Positions 9,516 to 18,657 of a stretch of DNA of 64,000 bases are shown one piece after another (position 1 is the first letter of the stretch; every line of letters starts with the position of its first letter). The notes beneath the pieces were generated by a model. It worked only from the letters and a program-made list of their open reading frames with translations. It was not told the origin of the DNA and ran no database searches. The DNA is taken from assembly GCF_000730565.1 (NCBI RefSeq), contig NZ_BBIQ01000022.1, positions 1 through 64,000 on the forward strand. Reading direction: 5' to 3'. Source of the DNA: Pseudomonas fulva NBRC 16637 = DSM 17717. Lineage in GTDB: Bacteria; Pseudomonadota; Gammaproteobacteria; Pseudomonadales; Pseudomonadaceae. A program made the position numbers and the translations under genes.

Positions 9516-10043
9516 CTAAACGTTTGGGTCACGCTTTAACTGCGCCAAAACACTGAACGGGTTGGACCGCGATACCTCGTCCTTGCTCGAGTCGGGCTCG
9601 TCTGCGCCCGCCGGCTGCTGGCATTCTTCCGGATGATGAGCAGGCACGATGGGCAAGGCGAGCAACAGCTCTTCCTCGATCAGCGCCTGCAGATCCAATG
9701 GATCTTCGCCCAGTTCCAGCACGTCATAGCCTTTCGGCAACGACTGGGTATTCGCACCCTCCTTCACCACGGCGTAGGTACACTCGCTGTGGATCGGCAG
9801 GGTGACCAGCTCAAGACAACGCTGGCAAACCATCTTGACTTCGACATCCAGCTCGCTGTGGATAACCACAGTGTGCTGTTCGTCTCGTTCAAAATCGAAC
9901 TTCGCCTGCACCGTACCGACATTGTCGGAAAGCGGGTCGCAGAGTCTTTCCAAATCAGCGAGTGGTAGCGAACCGCTAAGGGTTACGCCACGATCAGCCA
10001 ATTTGCGCGGGTCAACGTGAGGTGGAATCGGGTCATTCAACAT
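9516..10043 (-). CDS. yceD: YceD/DUF177 family protein
   Basis: This 175-residue protein of the DUF177 family is encoded upstream of rpmF in most bacteria. In plants and some bacteria family members are linked to 23S rRNA maturation; its exact role here is not shown. Visible features are VKMVCQRCLE, a conserved Cys pair, and an acidic stretch (VLELGEDPLDLQALIEEELLLALP) in the second half. It is the first gene of the yceD-rpmF-plsX run, and 95 bases separate its start from the divergent maf gene. Confidence 0.93.
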   Translation of the reverse strand: MLNDPIPPHVDPRKLADRGVTLSGSLPLADLERLCDPLSDNVGTVQAKFDFERDEQHTVVIHSELDVEVKMVCQRCLELVTLPIHSECTYAVVKEGANTQSLPKGYDVLELGEDPLDLQALIEEELLLALPIVPAHHPEECQQPAGADEPDSSKDEVSRSNPFSVLAQLKRDPNV

Positions 10044-10138
10044 AGGCGCAGCATTCTAGGGATGCCCCCCGTCCCTGTCAAAGGAATTTGGTGGCATCGT
10101 GCGTGATAGGATGGGTTCAACCGAATCAGGAGCTTACC

Positions 10139-10717
10139 ATGCTTGCACTGTTACTGGCTTCCAGTTCCCTTTATCGCCGCGAACTGCTTGCGCGCCTGCG
10201 CCTTCCGTTCACCTGGGCAAGCCCTGACATAGACGAAACGCGCCAGCCGCAAGAGCCTGCAATCGACCTGGTCCAGCGCCTGGCCATGCAAAAAGCCCAA
10301 GCCCTTGCGGGCAGCCACCCAAACCACCTGATCATCGGCTCGGATCAGGTCGCGGTGCTAGGCGAGCACATTCTGGGCAAGCCCCACACAGTCGAGCGAG
10401 CCTGCGAACAGCTGCTCGCCTGCAGTGGCCAGCAGGTAACGTTCCTTACCGCACTGGCGCTGCTCAACAGCGCCACCGGGCAGTGCCAGGTGGACTGCGT
10501 GCCGTTCACCGTGAAGCTGCGGACGCTGGACCGAGAGCGTATCGAACGCTACGTGGCAGCGGAAATGCCCCTCGATTGCGCCGGTAGTTTCAAGGCCGAA
10601 GGGCTTGGCGTGAGTTTGTTCGAAAGCACCGAGGGGTGCGATGCGACCAGCCTGGTGGGGCTCCCACTGATACGGCTCGTCGACATGCTGGCCCTGGAGG
10701 GAGTGCGCGTACCATAG
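10139..10717 (+). CDS. Maf-like nucleotide pyrophosphatase
   Basis: Maf-family house-cleaning enzymes hydrolyse non-canonical or modified nucleoside triphosphates; the YceF branch prefers 7-methyl-GTP. The N-terminal LASSSLYRRELLARL, the IIGSDQV motif, GKPHTVERA and the C-terminal CDATSLVGLPL fit the family and resemble the YceF branch. The ATG at 10139 has AGGAG eight bases upstream and gives 192 residues; an upstream in-frame ATG at 10088 lacks this. It is divergent from yceD, and its end converges on sppA with a hairpin between. Confidence 0.92.
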   Translation: MLALLLASSSLYRRELLARLRLPFTWASPDIDETRQPQEPAIDLVQRLAMQKAQALAGSHPNHLIIGSDQVAVLGEHILGKPHTVERACEQLLACSGQQVTFLTALALLNSATGQCQVDCVPFTVKLRTLDRERIERYVAAEMPLDCAGSFKAEGLGVSLFESTEGCDATSLVGLPLIRLVDMLALEGVRVP

Positions 10718-10724
10718 CCAAACC

Positions 10725-10745
10725 GGGGGTCGTGCACCGACCCCC
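10725..10745. terminator. Hairpin between converging maf-like gene and sppA
   Basis: GGGGGTCG (10725-10732) pairs perfectly with CGACCCCC (10738-10745) over a five-base loop. It sits between the converging maf-like gene and sppA and could act in both directions. There is no T run, so the assignment as terminator is tentative. Confidence 0.55.
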
Positions 10746-10760
10746 TAGAGGCGACTGGGC

Positions 10761-11750
10761 TTAACGCAATTGCGGGCCCTGGAAACCCATCCACATGGCC
10801 AGGCGCTCTGCCACGCTGGCGCCCATGCGCTTGGAGAAACGATCCAGTGGCGATTCCTGCACGGTGAAATCCACCAGATCCTTTTCGCCCACCACCTCAC
10901 GCGCCACATAGCTGGCACTGCCCAGGCCATCGATCAGGCCAAGCGCCTTGGCCTGCTCGCCGGACCAGACCAGGCCGCTGAACAGCTCCGGGTGATCCTT
11001 GTCCTTGAGTCGCTCGCCCCGCCCCTGCTTGACCATGGCGATGAACTGGTTGTGGGTGGTGTCCAGCACGCCCTGCCAGAACTGAGTCTCCTCAGGTTTC
11101 TGCGGTGAGAAGGGATCGAGAAACGCCTTGTGCTCACCGGACGTGTAGAGCCGGCGCTCCACGCCAAGCTTGTCCATGGCGCCAACGAAACCATAGCCCG
11201 CAGCCGTCACGCCAATCGACCCGACCAGACTGGCCTTGTCGGCATAGATCTCATCAGCGGCACTGGCGATGTAATAGGCTCCCGACGCACCCAGGTCGGT
11301 GATGACGGCGTACAGCTTGATGCCAGGGTGCTCGGCACGCAGGCGGCGAATCTCGTCATACACATAGCCTGCCTGCACGGGGCTGCCGCCCGGGCTGTTG
11401 ATGCGCAGGACCACCGCCTTGGTCTTGCTGTCCTTGAAGGCATCGCGCAGGCCCTTGACGATGTTGTCGGCACTGGCAGCCTCCTGGTCGGCGATGACCC
11501 CGCGTACCTCCACCAAGGCTGTATGACTGGCACCGCCCGAGGCAGCCTTGTCCATGTCGGCCCAGGGCAGGAACAGCGCCAGGATGGCGAAGAGATAGAT
11601 GAACGTCAGCAGCTTGAAAAAGATACCCCAGCGTCGCGACCGGCGCTGTTCCTGGATCCCCGCCAGCAAGGTCTTTTCCAGCAGCTTCCAACTTTTGCGC
11701 TCCTCGCGCTCCTCGGGCTCGGCCTCGGGGGCCTTCCATTCGCCTGCCAT
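10761..11750 (-). CDS. sppA: Signal peptide peptidase SppA, 36 kDa type
   Basis: This is a membrane-anchored serine protease of the S49 family that degrades cleaved signal peptides. A single transmembrane helix (LLTFIYLFAILALFLPW) follows a charged cytoplasmic N-terminus. The catalytic Ser lies in DLGASGAYYIASAAD and the general-base Lys in ADKASLVGSIGV. With 329 residues it is the short form, not the duplicated 67-kDa form. The ATG at 11750 is preceded by GGTGAG; a GTG two codons upstream is possible. It starts seven bases after the phosphatase gene ends. Confidence 0.93.
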   Translation of the reverse strand: MAGEWKAPEAEPEEREERKSWKLLEKTLLAGIQEQRRSRRWGIFFKLLTFIYLFAILALFLPWADMDKAASGGASHTALVEVRGVIADQEAASADNIVKGLRDAFKDSKTKAVVLRINSPGGSPVQAGYVYDEIRRLRAEHPGIKLYAVITDLGASGAYYIASAADEIYADKASLVGSIGVTAAGYGFVGAMDKLGVERRLYTSGEHKAFLDPFSPQKPEETQFWQGVLDTTHNQFIAMVKQGRGERLKDKDHPELFSGLVWSGEQAKALGLIDGLGSASYVAREVVGEKDLVDFTVQESPLDRFSKRMGASVAERLAMWMGFQGPQLR

Positions 11751-11756
11751 GCTCAC

Positions 11757-12431
11757 CTACCTCGAAAATGAACCTGCGGAACCGGACAGCCACTCGCGCA
11801 GCTGGCCAAAGTGATCGATACAAACCTGCGGCCCGAACTCGGCCAGCGCCTGGAGCGACATTGCGCCATAACCCACGGCGACGCAGTGCATCCCCGCGTT
11901 ACTGGCCATCTGCAGATCGAACGCAGAATCTCCGACCATCAGCGCATGACCCGGTTCGACGCCGCAATGGTCGAGTATTTGTTCGAGCATCAGTGGGTGG
12001 GGCTTGCCGCGCGTCTCATCGGCCGCACGCGTGATATCGAAAAACCGCTCAAGGCCGTTGGCCTTGAGCACCCTGTCAAGACCGCGGCGCGCCTTGCCGG
12101 TAGCCACCGCCATTCGATAGCCCTCGGCGCGAAAGGCCGCCAGCGATTCGACAACGCCGTCGAACAGTGGCGAAGGCTGTTGATCGAGCGCCGTGTAGAT
12201 ATCGGCATAGTGCTGACGAAAACGCTCTACCTGCTCAGGTGTCAGACGCGGATAAAGGGTGTGGATCGCCTCGGCCAGCGACAGCCCGATGATCCCCTTG
12301 ATGGCCTGTTCCTGACTGGGCGCGTGGCCGGCGCGCTCGGCAGCAACCTGCATGGCCTCGACGATGCGCCCGACGGAGTCGGCCAAGGTGCCGTCCCAGT
12401 CGAAGATCAGCAGCGCGTAGTCACGGCGCAC
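11757..12431 (-). CDS. HAD-superfamily phosphatase, phosphoglycolate phosphatase type
   Basis: A soluble haloacid dehalogenase-type phosphatase of 224 residues. The nucleophile motif is FDWDGTLADS near residues 10-19, followed by a four-helix cap, VATGKARRGL for motif II, and GDSAFDLQMASNAGM for the acidic motif. Substrate cannot be read from sequence; related enzymes act on phosphoglycolate or pyrophosphate. It overlaps the end of rluC by eleven bases and precedes sppA, the usual Pseudomonas arrangement downstream of rluC. Confidence 0.9.
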   Translation of the reverse strand: MRRDYALLIFDWDGTLADSVGRIVEAMQVAAERAGHAPSQEQAIKGIIGLSLAEAIHTLYPRLTPEQVERFRQHYADIYTALDQQPSPLFDGVVESLAAFRAEGYRMAVATGKARRGLDRVLKANGLERFFDITRAADETRGKPHPLMLEQILDHCGVEPGHALMVGDSAFDLQMASNAGMHCVAVGYGAMSLQALAEFGPQVCIDHFGQLREWLSGSAGSFSR

Positions 12432-13377
12432 TCAAACGCTCCACGGTCTTGGCCCACATTTCATCCACGGGCGCCTCCAACTTGAGCTCCCCACCATCCG
12501 GAAGCGGCACCGTCAGCGCATACGCGTGCAGGAAAAGACGCTTGCCGCCCAGCTCGCGGATTTCGCGACTGAAATCTTCGTCGCCATACTTGCTGTCGCC
12601 TGCGATCATGTGCCCGGCATGCAGGGCATGCACGCGAATCTGGTGGGTACGGCCCGTGATCGGGCGCGCCTCCACGAGGGTGGCGAAGTCGCCGAAGCGG
12701 CGCAGTACACGGAACAGGGTCAGCGCCTCCTTGCCTTCGTCGTTGACTTCGACCATGCGCTCGCCTGAGCGCAGGTTGCTCTTGAGCAGCGGTGCATTGA
12801 CTTGTTTCTTCGCGGTTGGCCAGTGACCGCGCACCAGGGCCATGTAGCGTTTGTCCACGCCATCCCCGCGCAGCGCAGCATGCAGATGGCGCAGCATGCT
12901 GCGCTTCTTGGCGATCATCAGCAGGCCCGAGGTGTCCCGGTCCAGGCGATGCACCAGCTCCAGCTCCTTGGCATCAGGGCGCAACTGACGCAGCGCCTCG
13001 ATCACCCCAAAACTCAGCCCGCTACCGCCATGCACGGCGATCCCGGCAGGCTTGTTCATCACGATCAACGCCTTGTCTTCGTGAACGATGGCGGCTTCGA
13101 GCCGCTGCAGCAGCCCCTGAGCCACCGGCGCCGGCTCGTCGCGCTCAGGCAGTCGCACGGGCGGCACCCGCACGATGTCGCCCGCCTGGATCTTGTACTC
13201 GGGCTTGACCCGACCTTTGTTCACTCGCACCTCGCCCTTGCGCAGGATGCGATAGACCAAGGTCTTGGGCACACCCTTGAGGGCTGTGATGAGAAAGTTG
13301 TCGATACGCTGGCCGGCAAGTTCCGGCGCGACTTCAATCAGCTGGACGCCGGAAGTCGGAGAGGTATTGGTTGTCAT
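12421..13377 (-). CDS. rluC: 23S rRNA pseudouridine synthase RluC
   Basis: RluC converts three uridines of 23S rRNA (955, 2504 and 2580 in E. coli) to pseudouridine. An N-terminal S4 RNA-binding domain (RIDNFLITALKGVPKTLVYRILRKGEVRVN) precedes the RluA-type catalytic domain with the HRLDRDTSGLL motif and its catalytic Asp; RPITGRTHQIRVH follows. I start at the ATG at 13377 (MTTNTSPTSG), 318 residues. It is divergent from rne, a conserved pairing in gamma-proteobacteria. Confidence 0.95.
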   Translation of the reverse strand: MTTNTSPTSGVQLIEVAPELAGQRIDNFLITALKGVPKTLVYRILRKGEVRVNKGRVKPEYKIQAGDIVRVPPVRLPERDEPAPVAQGLLQRLEAAIVHEDKALIVMNKPAGIAVHGGSGLSFGVIEALRQLRPDAKELELVHRLDRDTSGLLMIAKKRSMLRHLHAALRGDGVDKRYMALVRGHWPTAKKQVNAPLLKSNLRSGERMVEVNDEGKEALTLFRVLRRFGDFATLVEARPITGRTHQIRVHALHAGHMIAGDSKYGDEDFSREIRELGGKRLFLHAYALTVPLPDGGELKLEAPVDEMWAKTVERLSAP

Positions 13378-13403
13378 GGCGCAATCATACAATTTTTATG
13401 GAA

Positions 13404-13432
13404 TTGAAGCACTTAATCATTGCTGCTATAGT
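13404..13432 (+). promoter_or_regulatory. Strong sigma-70-type promoter for rne
   Basis: TTGAAG at 13404-13409 and TATAGT at 13427-13432 are separated by exactly 17 bases, close to the sigma-70 consensus. Transcription from here would give an rne leader of about 730 bases. Confidence 0.75.
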
Positions 13433-14171
13433 CGCGAACGCCGCCATAAGCGGCAGGCCAGTGGAATCAGGCTGTGCGCCAGTCACTGACCTACGCAATT
13501 CTCCAGGACGCGAGGCCGTCCTACGGGGGTTCGCCAGTTTACCGAATTGCCTGGAATCGCCACCAGCGCCGTGTAGAGAAGACCGAAAATAAACGACAAG
13601 TGCGGTGTCAAACCTGCTTACACGCTTCTTTTCGCAGTACCTCTGCCCGCCCGTCGCTTCCACGCAACCCATGGCGAATGCCTCGGAAATACCTGCCTTG
13701 GACATGAATGGCGCCAGCGCAGAATCGCGCTGGCGAAAAATGCAACCCGTTGCGGATTCAGCGCGCGGCAGCACCCGAATTATCAGGGATACGTGCAGGG
13801 TGGAGATGCACAGCCCTCGGACCGTGTAGCACCGCGTCCGGCCACCAGCCCCATCATACGGCTGGCGAGCGGATAAGGTCCTGAACAGATGCCCCTGGGC
13901 GTCCACGGCTGAAGGTTGATTCCTCCTCCTGACTGAGTGCACCAGGCCCGCTTGGTTGATTCGGATAACAATTCGAAGCCTCCGGGGCCTTGTTGGCACC
14001 GCAGCAAAACAGGACGCGTCGTCGCGACAACGGCAGGCTGGGCAACCGGCTGGTGCCGAACGTCGCTCGACACGGGGGTGGTTAACCACCCTTTGCGCAC
14101 CTTGGCACCGACCATGAGACGTCGTGTGTGCCGAACGCCGTTTCCGGCAGCCCGGAAACCGACGGTACAAC
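13433..14171 (+). promoter_or_regulatory. Long structured 5' leader of rne
   Basis: No credible gene lies in these 739 bases; open frames here are short and full of rare patterns. Three perfect hairpins are visible: AGGACG/CGTCCT (13505-13522), GGGTGG/CCACCC with a TTAA loop (14076-14091), and GTTTCCGG/CCGGAAAC with a CAGC loop (14140-14159). The last ends 12 bases before the rne ATG, where no good Shine-Dalgarno sequence is seen. In E. coli the rne leader folds into hairpins through which RNase E cuts its own mRNA; a similar autocontrol here is inference. Confidence 0.6.
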
Positions 14172-17100
14172 ATGAAAAGAATGCTGATTAACGCCACTCA
14201 ACCCGAAGAGTTGCGCGTAGCCCTGGTGGACGGCCAACGCCTCTACGACCTGGATATCGAGTCCGGTGCACGTGAGCAGAAAAAGGCCAACATCTACAAA
14301 GGCAAGATCACTCGCATCGAACCTAGCCTCGAAGCCGCCTTCGTCGACTTCGGTTCCGAACGTCACGGCTTCCTGCCGCTGAAAGAAATCTCCCGCGAAT
14401 ACTTCAAGAAGGCCCCTGAAGGCCGCGTCAACATCAAGGAAGTGCTCAGCGAAGGCCAGGAAGTCATCGTCCAGGTCGAGAAGGAAGAGCGCGGCAACAA
14501 AGGCGCCGCCCTCACCACCTTCATCAGCCTGGCCGGCCGCTACCTGGTGTTGATGCCCAACAACCCACGCGCCGGCGGCATTTCCCGTCGCATCGAAGGT
14601 GAAGAGCGCAACGAGTTGCGCGAAGCGCTCAATGGCCTGACCGTACCAGGCGACATGGGCCTGATCGTTCGCACCGCCGGCCTTGGCCGCAGCAGCGAAG
14701 AGATGCAGTGGGACCTGGACTACCTGCTGCAACTGTGGACCGCCATCAAGGAAGCCTCGCTGGACCGCGCCGCGCCGTTCCTGATCTATCAGGAAAGCAA
14801 TGTCATCATCCGCGCCATCCGCGACTACCTGCGCCAGGACATCGGCGAAGTGCTGATCGACAGCATCGATGCCCAGGAAGAAGCCCTGACCTTCATTCGC
14901 CAGGTCATGCCGCAGTACGCCAGCAAGGTCAAACTGTACGAAGACAGCGTCCCGCTGTTCAACCGCTTCCAGATCGAGAGCCAGATCGAAACCGCGTTCC
15001 AGCGCGTGGTCGAGCTGCCATCAGGCGGTTCGATCGTGATCGATCCGACCGAGGCGCTGGTGTCCATCGACATCAACTCGGCACGCGCCACCAAGGGCAG
15101 CGACATCGAGGAAACCGCGCTGCAGACCAACCTGGAAGCGGCCGAGGAAATCGCCCGCCAGCTGCGCCTGCGTGACATCGGCGGCCTGATCGTGATCGAC
15201 TTCATCGACATGACCCCTGCCAAGAACCAGCGCGCCGTGGAAGAGCGCGTGCGTGAATGCCTCGAGGCCGACCGCGCTCGCGTGCAGGTTGGCCGCATCT
15301 CGCGCTTCGGCCTGCTGGAAATGTCCCGTCAACGCCTGCGTCCGTCGCTGGGCGAAAGCAGCGGCATCGTCTGCCCGCGCTGCTCGGGCACCGGCATCAT
15401 CCGTGACGTGGAATCGCTGTCGCTGGCTATCCTGCGCCTGATCGAAGAAGAGGCCCTGAAGGATCGCACTGCCGAAGTCCGTGCCCAGGTGCCGATCCCG
15501 GTGGCCGCCTTCCTGCTCAACGAGAAGCGCAATTCCATCACCAAGATCGAGCTGCGTACCCGTGCACGCATCATCATCTTGCCGAACGATCACCTGGAAA
15601 CCCCACACTTCGAAGTCCAGCGCCTGCGCGACGACAACCCTGAAGTACTGAACAACCAGTCCAGCTACGAAATCGCCGCCAGCGAGACCGAAGAAGCGCC
15701 ACAGCCGACCGCCACCCGCACCCTGGTTCGCCAGGAAGCCGCTGTGAAAACTGCCCCGGCCCGTGCGAACGCACCTGTACCTGCCACCGAGCAGCCACAG
15801 CCTGCGCCAGCCGCCGCCCCTGCCCCAAGCGCCCCGGAGCCCAGCCTGTTCAAGGGCTTGGTGAAGTCGCTGGTGAGCCTGTTCGCTGGCAAGGAAGAAC
15901 CTGCTGCCGCGCCTGTCGCCCCTGCCGCTGAAAAGCCGACTACCGAGCGCAGCCCGCGCAACGAGGAACGCCGTAACGGACGCCAGCAGAGCCGTAACCG
16001 TAACGGTCGTCGCGACGAAGAGCGCAAGCCGCGTGAAGAGCGTGCCGAGCGCGCCCCGCGCGAGGAACGCCAGCCACGCGAGGAGCGTGCTGCGCGTGAA
16101 GAACGTGCACCACGAGAAGAACGTGCCCCGCGCGAAGAGCGTGCACCACGCCAGTCGCGCGAGGACCGTCGCGGCAACCGTGGCGAAGAGCGCGTGCGTG
16201 AACTGCGCGAGCCGTTGGACGCTACACCGCCAGCAGAACGCGAGGAGCGTCAGCCGCGTGAAGAGCGCGTAGCCCGCGAAGAACGTGCTCCACGTGAAGA
16301 TCGCGCGCCTCGCGAAGAACGTGCTCCGCGTGAAGAGCGCGCACCTCGCGAAGAACGTGCTCCGCGTGAAGAGCGCGCGCCTCGGGAAGAGCGTGCTCCG
16401 CGTGAAGAGCGCGCCCCACGTGAAGAGCGCGCACCTCGCGAAGAGCGTGCTCCGCGTGAAGATCAAGCGCCTCGTGAAGAGCGTGCAGCCCGGGAAGAAC
16501 GCGCCCCGCGCCAACCTCGTGAAGAACGTCAGCCACGCACGACCGAGGAAGCAGCAGAACACGCCGCCGAGCTGGCCGAAGAGCAACTGCCGAACGAAGA
16601 GCAACTGCAGGATGAGCAGGACGGCAACGATGGCGAGCGTCCGCGCCGCCGCTCGCGTGGCCAGCGTCGCCGCAGCAACCGTCGCGAGCGCCAGCGCAAC
16701 GCCAATGGTGAGTTGATCGACGGTGAAGAAGAAGGCAGCGAAGAGCAGCCTCAACAGCGCCAGGCCACCGAGCTGGGCGCAGAGCTGGCCGCAGGCGTCG
16801 CGGTGACCGCTGCGGTTGCGACCAGCAACATCAGCACCGACGCCGAGGCCCAGGCCAATCAGCAGGCCGAGCGCGCTACCGCCGAAGTCGCCGCTGTTGC
16901 CCCAACCGACAGCAGCGAAATCGCCCAACTGGTCGAGCAGGCTGACGCTGTGGCCCAAGCAGAAGCGGCCGCCGTGGCCCCGGCGGTCGAGCAGCCAGTC
17001 AGCGAGCCAGCGCCGTTTGTCGAGGCCTCGGCCGAGCCAGTGGTTGAGGTTGTCCCGCAGCCGGCAATTGAACAAGCCTCCGTTGCTGAGCCAGCCGCGG

Positions 17101-17525
17101 CCACCGAAACTGCAGCCGTTGAAGCCCCGGCAGACGTTCAGGCACCTGAAGCACCAGTCACTGAAGTGCCCGCGGAAGCCCCGGCCATCGAAGCCGGCGA
17201 AATCGAGCAGGCACCTTCCGTGATCGAGGTTGCCCCGGTAGCCGAACAGCCCGCCCCGGCGGTCGAGGCCCAGCCAGAGGTGGCCGAGCCAGAGGTTGTG
17301 GCCGAGCCTGAAACGGCCGCGCCTGAGCCTGAGCCAGCCGCCGCAGCCGCCGTGGCACAGCCTGCCACCGTCATGCTGTCCAACGGCCGCGCACCAAACG
17401 ATCCACGTGAAGTGCGTCGCCGCAAGCGTGAGGCTGAGGCTGCCGCCAAAGCCGCCCAGGCTACCGCCGCTACCGACGCGCCAACGTCAGAGACCGCCGA
17501 CGAGCCGAAAACCCATCAGGGTTGA
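14172..17525 (+). CDS. rne: Ribonuclease E
   Basis: RNase E is the endoribonuclease that starts mRNA decay and processes rRNA and tRNA precursors, and it scaffolds the degradosome at the inner membrane. The catalytic half has an S1 domain (about 40-125), the metal-binding EALVSIDINSARAT near residue 303 and LIVIDFIDM near 346, and the zinc-link CPRCSGTG near 401. After about residue 615 the protein becomes a disordered scaffold: a run of REERAP-type repeats, a second Arg-rich block (RRRSRGQRRRSNRRERQR) and a long Ala/Glu/Pro/Val-rich tail. The C-terminus RREVRRRKREAEAAAKA resembles other Pseudomonas RNase E ends. Length is 1117 residues. Start is the ATG at 14172 (MKRMLINATQ). Confidence 0.97.
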   Translation: MKRMLINATQPEELRVALVDGQRLYDLDIESGAREQKKANIYKGKITRIEPSLEAAFVDFGSERHGFLPLKEISREYFKKAPEGRVNIKEVLSEGQEVIVQVEKEERGNKGAALTTFISLAGRYLVLMPNNPRAGGISRRIEGEERNELREALNGLTVPGDMGLIVRTAGLGRSSEEMQWDLDYLLQLWTAIKEASLDRAAPFLIYQESNVIIRAIRDYLRQDIGEVLIDSIDAQEEALTFIRQVMPQYASKVKLYEDSVPLFNRFQIESQIETAFQRVVELPSGGSIVIDPTEALVSIDINSARATKGSDIEETALQTNLEAAEEIARQLRLRDIGGLIVIDFIDMTPAKNQRAVEERVRECLEADRARVQVGRISRFGLLEMSRQRLRPSLGESSGIVCPRCSGTGIIRDVESLSLAILRLIEEEALKDRTAEVRAQVPIPVAAFLLNEKRNSITKIELRTRARIIILPNDHLETPHFEVQRLRDDNPEVLNNQSSYEIAASETEEAPQPTATRTLVRQEAAVKTAPARANAPVPATEQPQPAPAAAPAPSAPEPSLFKGLVKSLVSLFAGKEEPAAAPVAPAAEKPTTERSPRNEERRNGRQQSRNRNGRRDEERKPREERAERAPREERQPREERAAREERAPREERAPREERAPRQSREDRRGNRGEERVRELREPLDATPPAEREERQPREERVAREERAPREDRAPREERAPREERAPREERAPREERAPREERAPREERAPREERAPREERAPREDQAPREERAAREERAPRQPREERQPRTTEEAAEHAAELAEEQLPNEEQLQDEQDGNDGERPRRRSRGQRRRSNRRERQRNANGELIDGEEEGSEEQPQQRQATELGAELAAGVAVTAAVATSNISTDAEAQANQQAERATAEVAAVAPTDSSEIAQLVEQADAVAQAEAAAVAPAVEQPVSEPAPFVEASAEPVVEVVPQPAIEQASVAEPAAATETAAVEAPADVQAPEAPVTEVPAEAPAIEAGEIEQAPSVIEVAPVAEQPAPAVEAQPEVAEPEVVAEPETAAPEPEPAAAAAVAQPATVMLSNGRAPNDPREVRRRKREAEAAAKAAQATAATDAPTSETADEPKTHQG
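16021..16530 (+). repeat. Degenerate 18-bp repeats encoding REERAP units in rne
   Basis: The DNA repeats in steps of 18 bases and encodes the hexapeptide R-E-E-R-A-P with small changes (REERQP, REERAA, REDRAP). It comes as a short block from about 16060 and a longer one from about 16240, split by a non-repetitive stretch near 16150-16240. Codon changes between units show that it is not a very recent expansion. The strong base pattern creates long open frames on the opposite strand. Confidence 0.85.
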
Positions 17526-17541
17526 TAGCCAAGGCTGAATG

Positions 17542-17577
17542 AAAAAGCCCCGCCAGTGCGAACTGGCGGGGCTTTTT
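17542..17577 (+). terminator. Rho-independent terminator of rne
   Basis: A perfect 15-bp stem (17542-17556 with 17563-17577) with a six-base loop ends in a T run. It starts 17 bases after the rne stop. The A-rich left arm makes it usable from both sides, so it may also end the murB transcript on the minus strand. Confidence 0.93.
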
Positions 17578-17637
17578 CTTGGCCGGGCGTTTACCCTTAT
17601 GGACGGACACGGCGCCTGGACGACGCTGTAGGCAGCA

Positions 17638-18657
17638 TCAATAAAGATTGGGCTCCATCTCGAGCTCAACCCCGAACCGCTCCAGGATGTCGGCCTGGAT
17701 TCGCCGCGCCAGAGCGTGCATTTGCGCCCCGCTCGCCTGGCCATGGTTGACCAGCACCAGCGACTGCAGGCGATGCACCCCGGCATCGCCTTCGCGATAG
17801 CCCTTCCAGCCCGCCCGCTCGATCAGCCAGCCCGCTGCCAGCTTCACTTGGCCATCGGCCTGAGGGTAGGCAATGACATCTGGATGCTGCGCACGAATGC
17901 GCTCAACCACCTGCGCCGCGACCACGGGGTTCTTGAAGAAACTCCCGGCATTACCCAGCTCGGCCGGATCAGGCAATTTCTCACGACGAATACTGCAGAT
18001 AGCATCACTGATGGCCTGCGCAGTGAGCACGGTGCTGCCCTGCTCGGCCAGGCGCTGACGCACCGGGCCGTAGTCCAAGCGCGCCTGCAAGGTGCGACTC
18101 AAGGCGAAACGCACACGCAGTATCAGCCAGCGACCAGGGTTACGCTTGAACAGGCTGTCACGGTAGCCGAACGCGCAGTCGGACAAGGCGAAGTCACGGA
18201 CTTCACCCGTCTTGCGGTCCAGCGCGGTCAAGCCAGCGAAGACATCCTTGATCTCGACGCCATAAGCGCCCACGTTCTGCATGGGTGCAGCGCCTACTGT
18301 GCCGGGAATCAGGCTGAGGTTCTCCAACCCGCAAAACCCCTGCGCGAGCGTCCACTGCACAAACGGGTGCCAGGCCTCACCCGCCTCGGCCTCGACCACA
18401 ACGTGTTCGCCATCGTCAGTGAGCACGCGACGACCCTGGGTTGCGACGTGCAGCACCAGGGCATCGACATCGCGGGTCAGCAGCAGGTTGCTGCCCCCAC
18501 CGATCACCAGCACCGGTACACCCTGCTGCTGCGCACCGTCCAGCGCCTGACGCACCTGCAGGTCGTCTTTGGCCTGGATGAAATAGCGCGCTTTCACGTC
18601 GATGCCAAAGGTGTTGTACGGCTTGAGCGAGACCTGCTCCTGCCAATGCTCGGTCAT
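17638..18657 (-). CDS. murB: UDP-N-acetylenolpyruvoylglucosamine reductase
   Basis: MurB is the FAD-dependent cytoplasmic enzyme that reduces UDP-GlcNAc-enolpyruvate to UDP-MurNAc in peptidoglycan synthesis. NTFGIDVKA and VLVIGGGSNLLL belong to the FAD-binding domain, NVGAYGVEIKD is conserved around the active site, and LGNAGSFFKNP carries the catalytic Ser. Length is 339 residues, the type I (E. coli-like) form. Its ATG overlaps the stop of the phosphatase gene by four bases. Confidence 0.96.
   Translation of the reverse strand: MTEHWQEQVSLKPYNTFGIDVKARYFIQAKDDLQVRQALDGAQQQGVPVLVIGGGSNLLLTRDVDALVLHVATQGRRVLTDDGEHVVVEAEAGEAWHPFVQWTLAQGFCGLENLSLIPGTVGAAPMQNVGAYGVEIKDVFAGLTALDRKTGEVRDFALSDCAFGYRDSLFKRNPGRWLILRVRFALSRTLQARLDYGPVRQRLAEQGSTVLTAQAISDAICSIRREKLPDPAELGNAGSFFKNPVVAAQVVERIRAQHPDVIAYPQADGQVKLAAGWLIERAGWKGYREGDAGVHRLQSLVLVNHGQASGAQMHALARRIQADILERFGVELEMEPNLY

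Noticed and set aside
15021..17075. 684-codon open frame on the minus strand opposite rne
   Set aside because: It is the mirror of the repetitive, GC-rich rne coding sequence, has no ribosome-binding site and a low-complexity Arg/Phe/Leu product; rne itself is certain.
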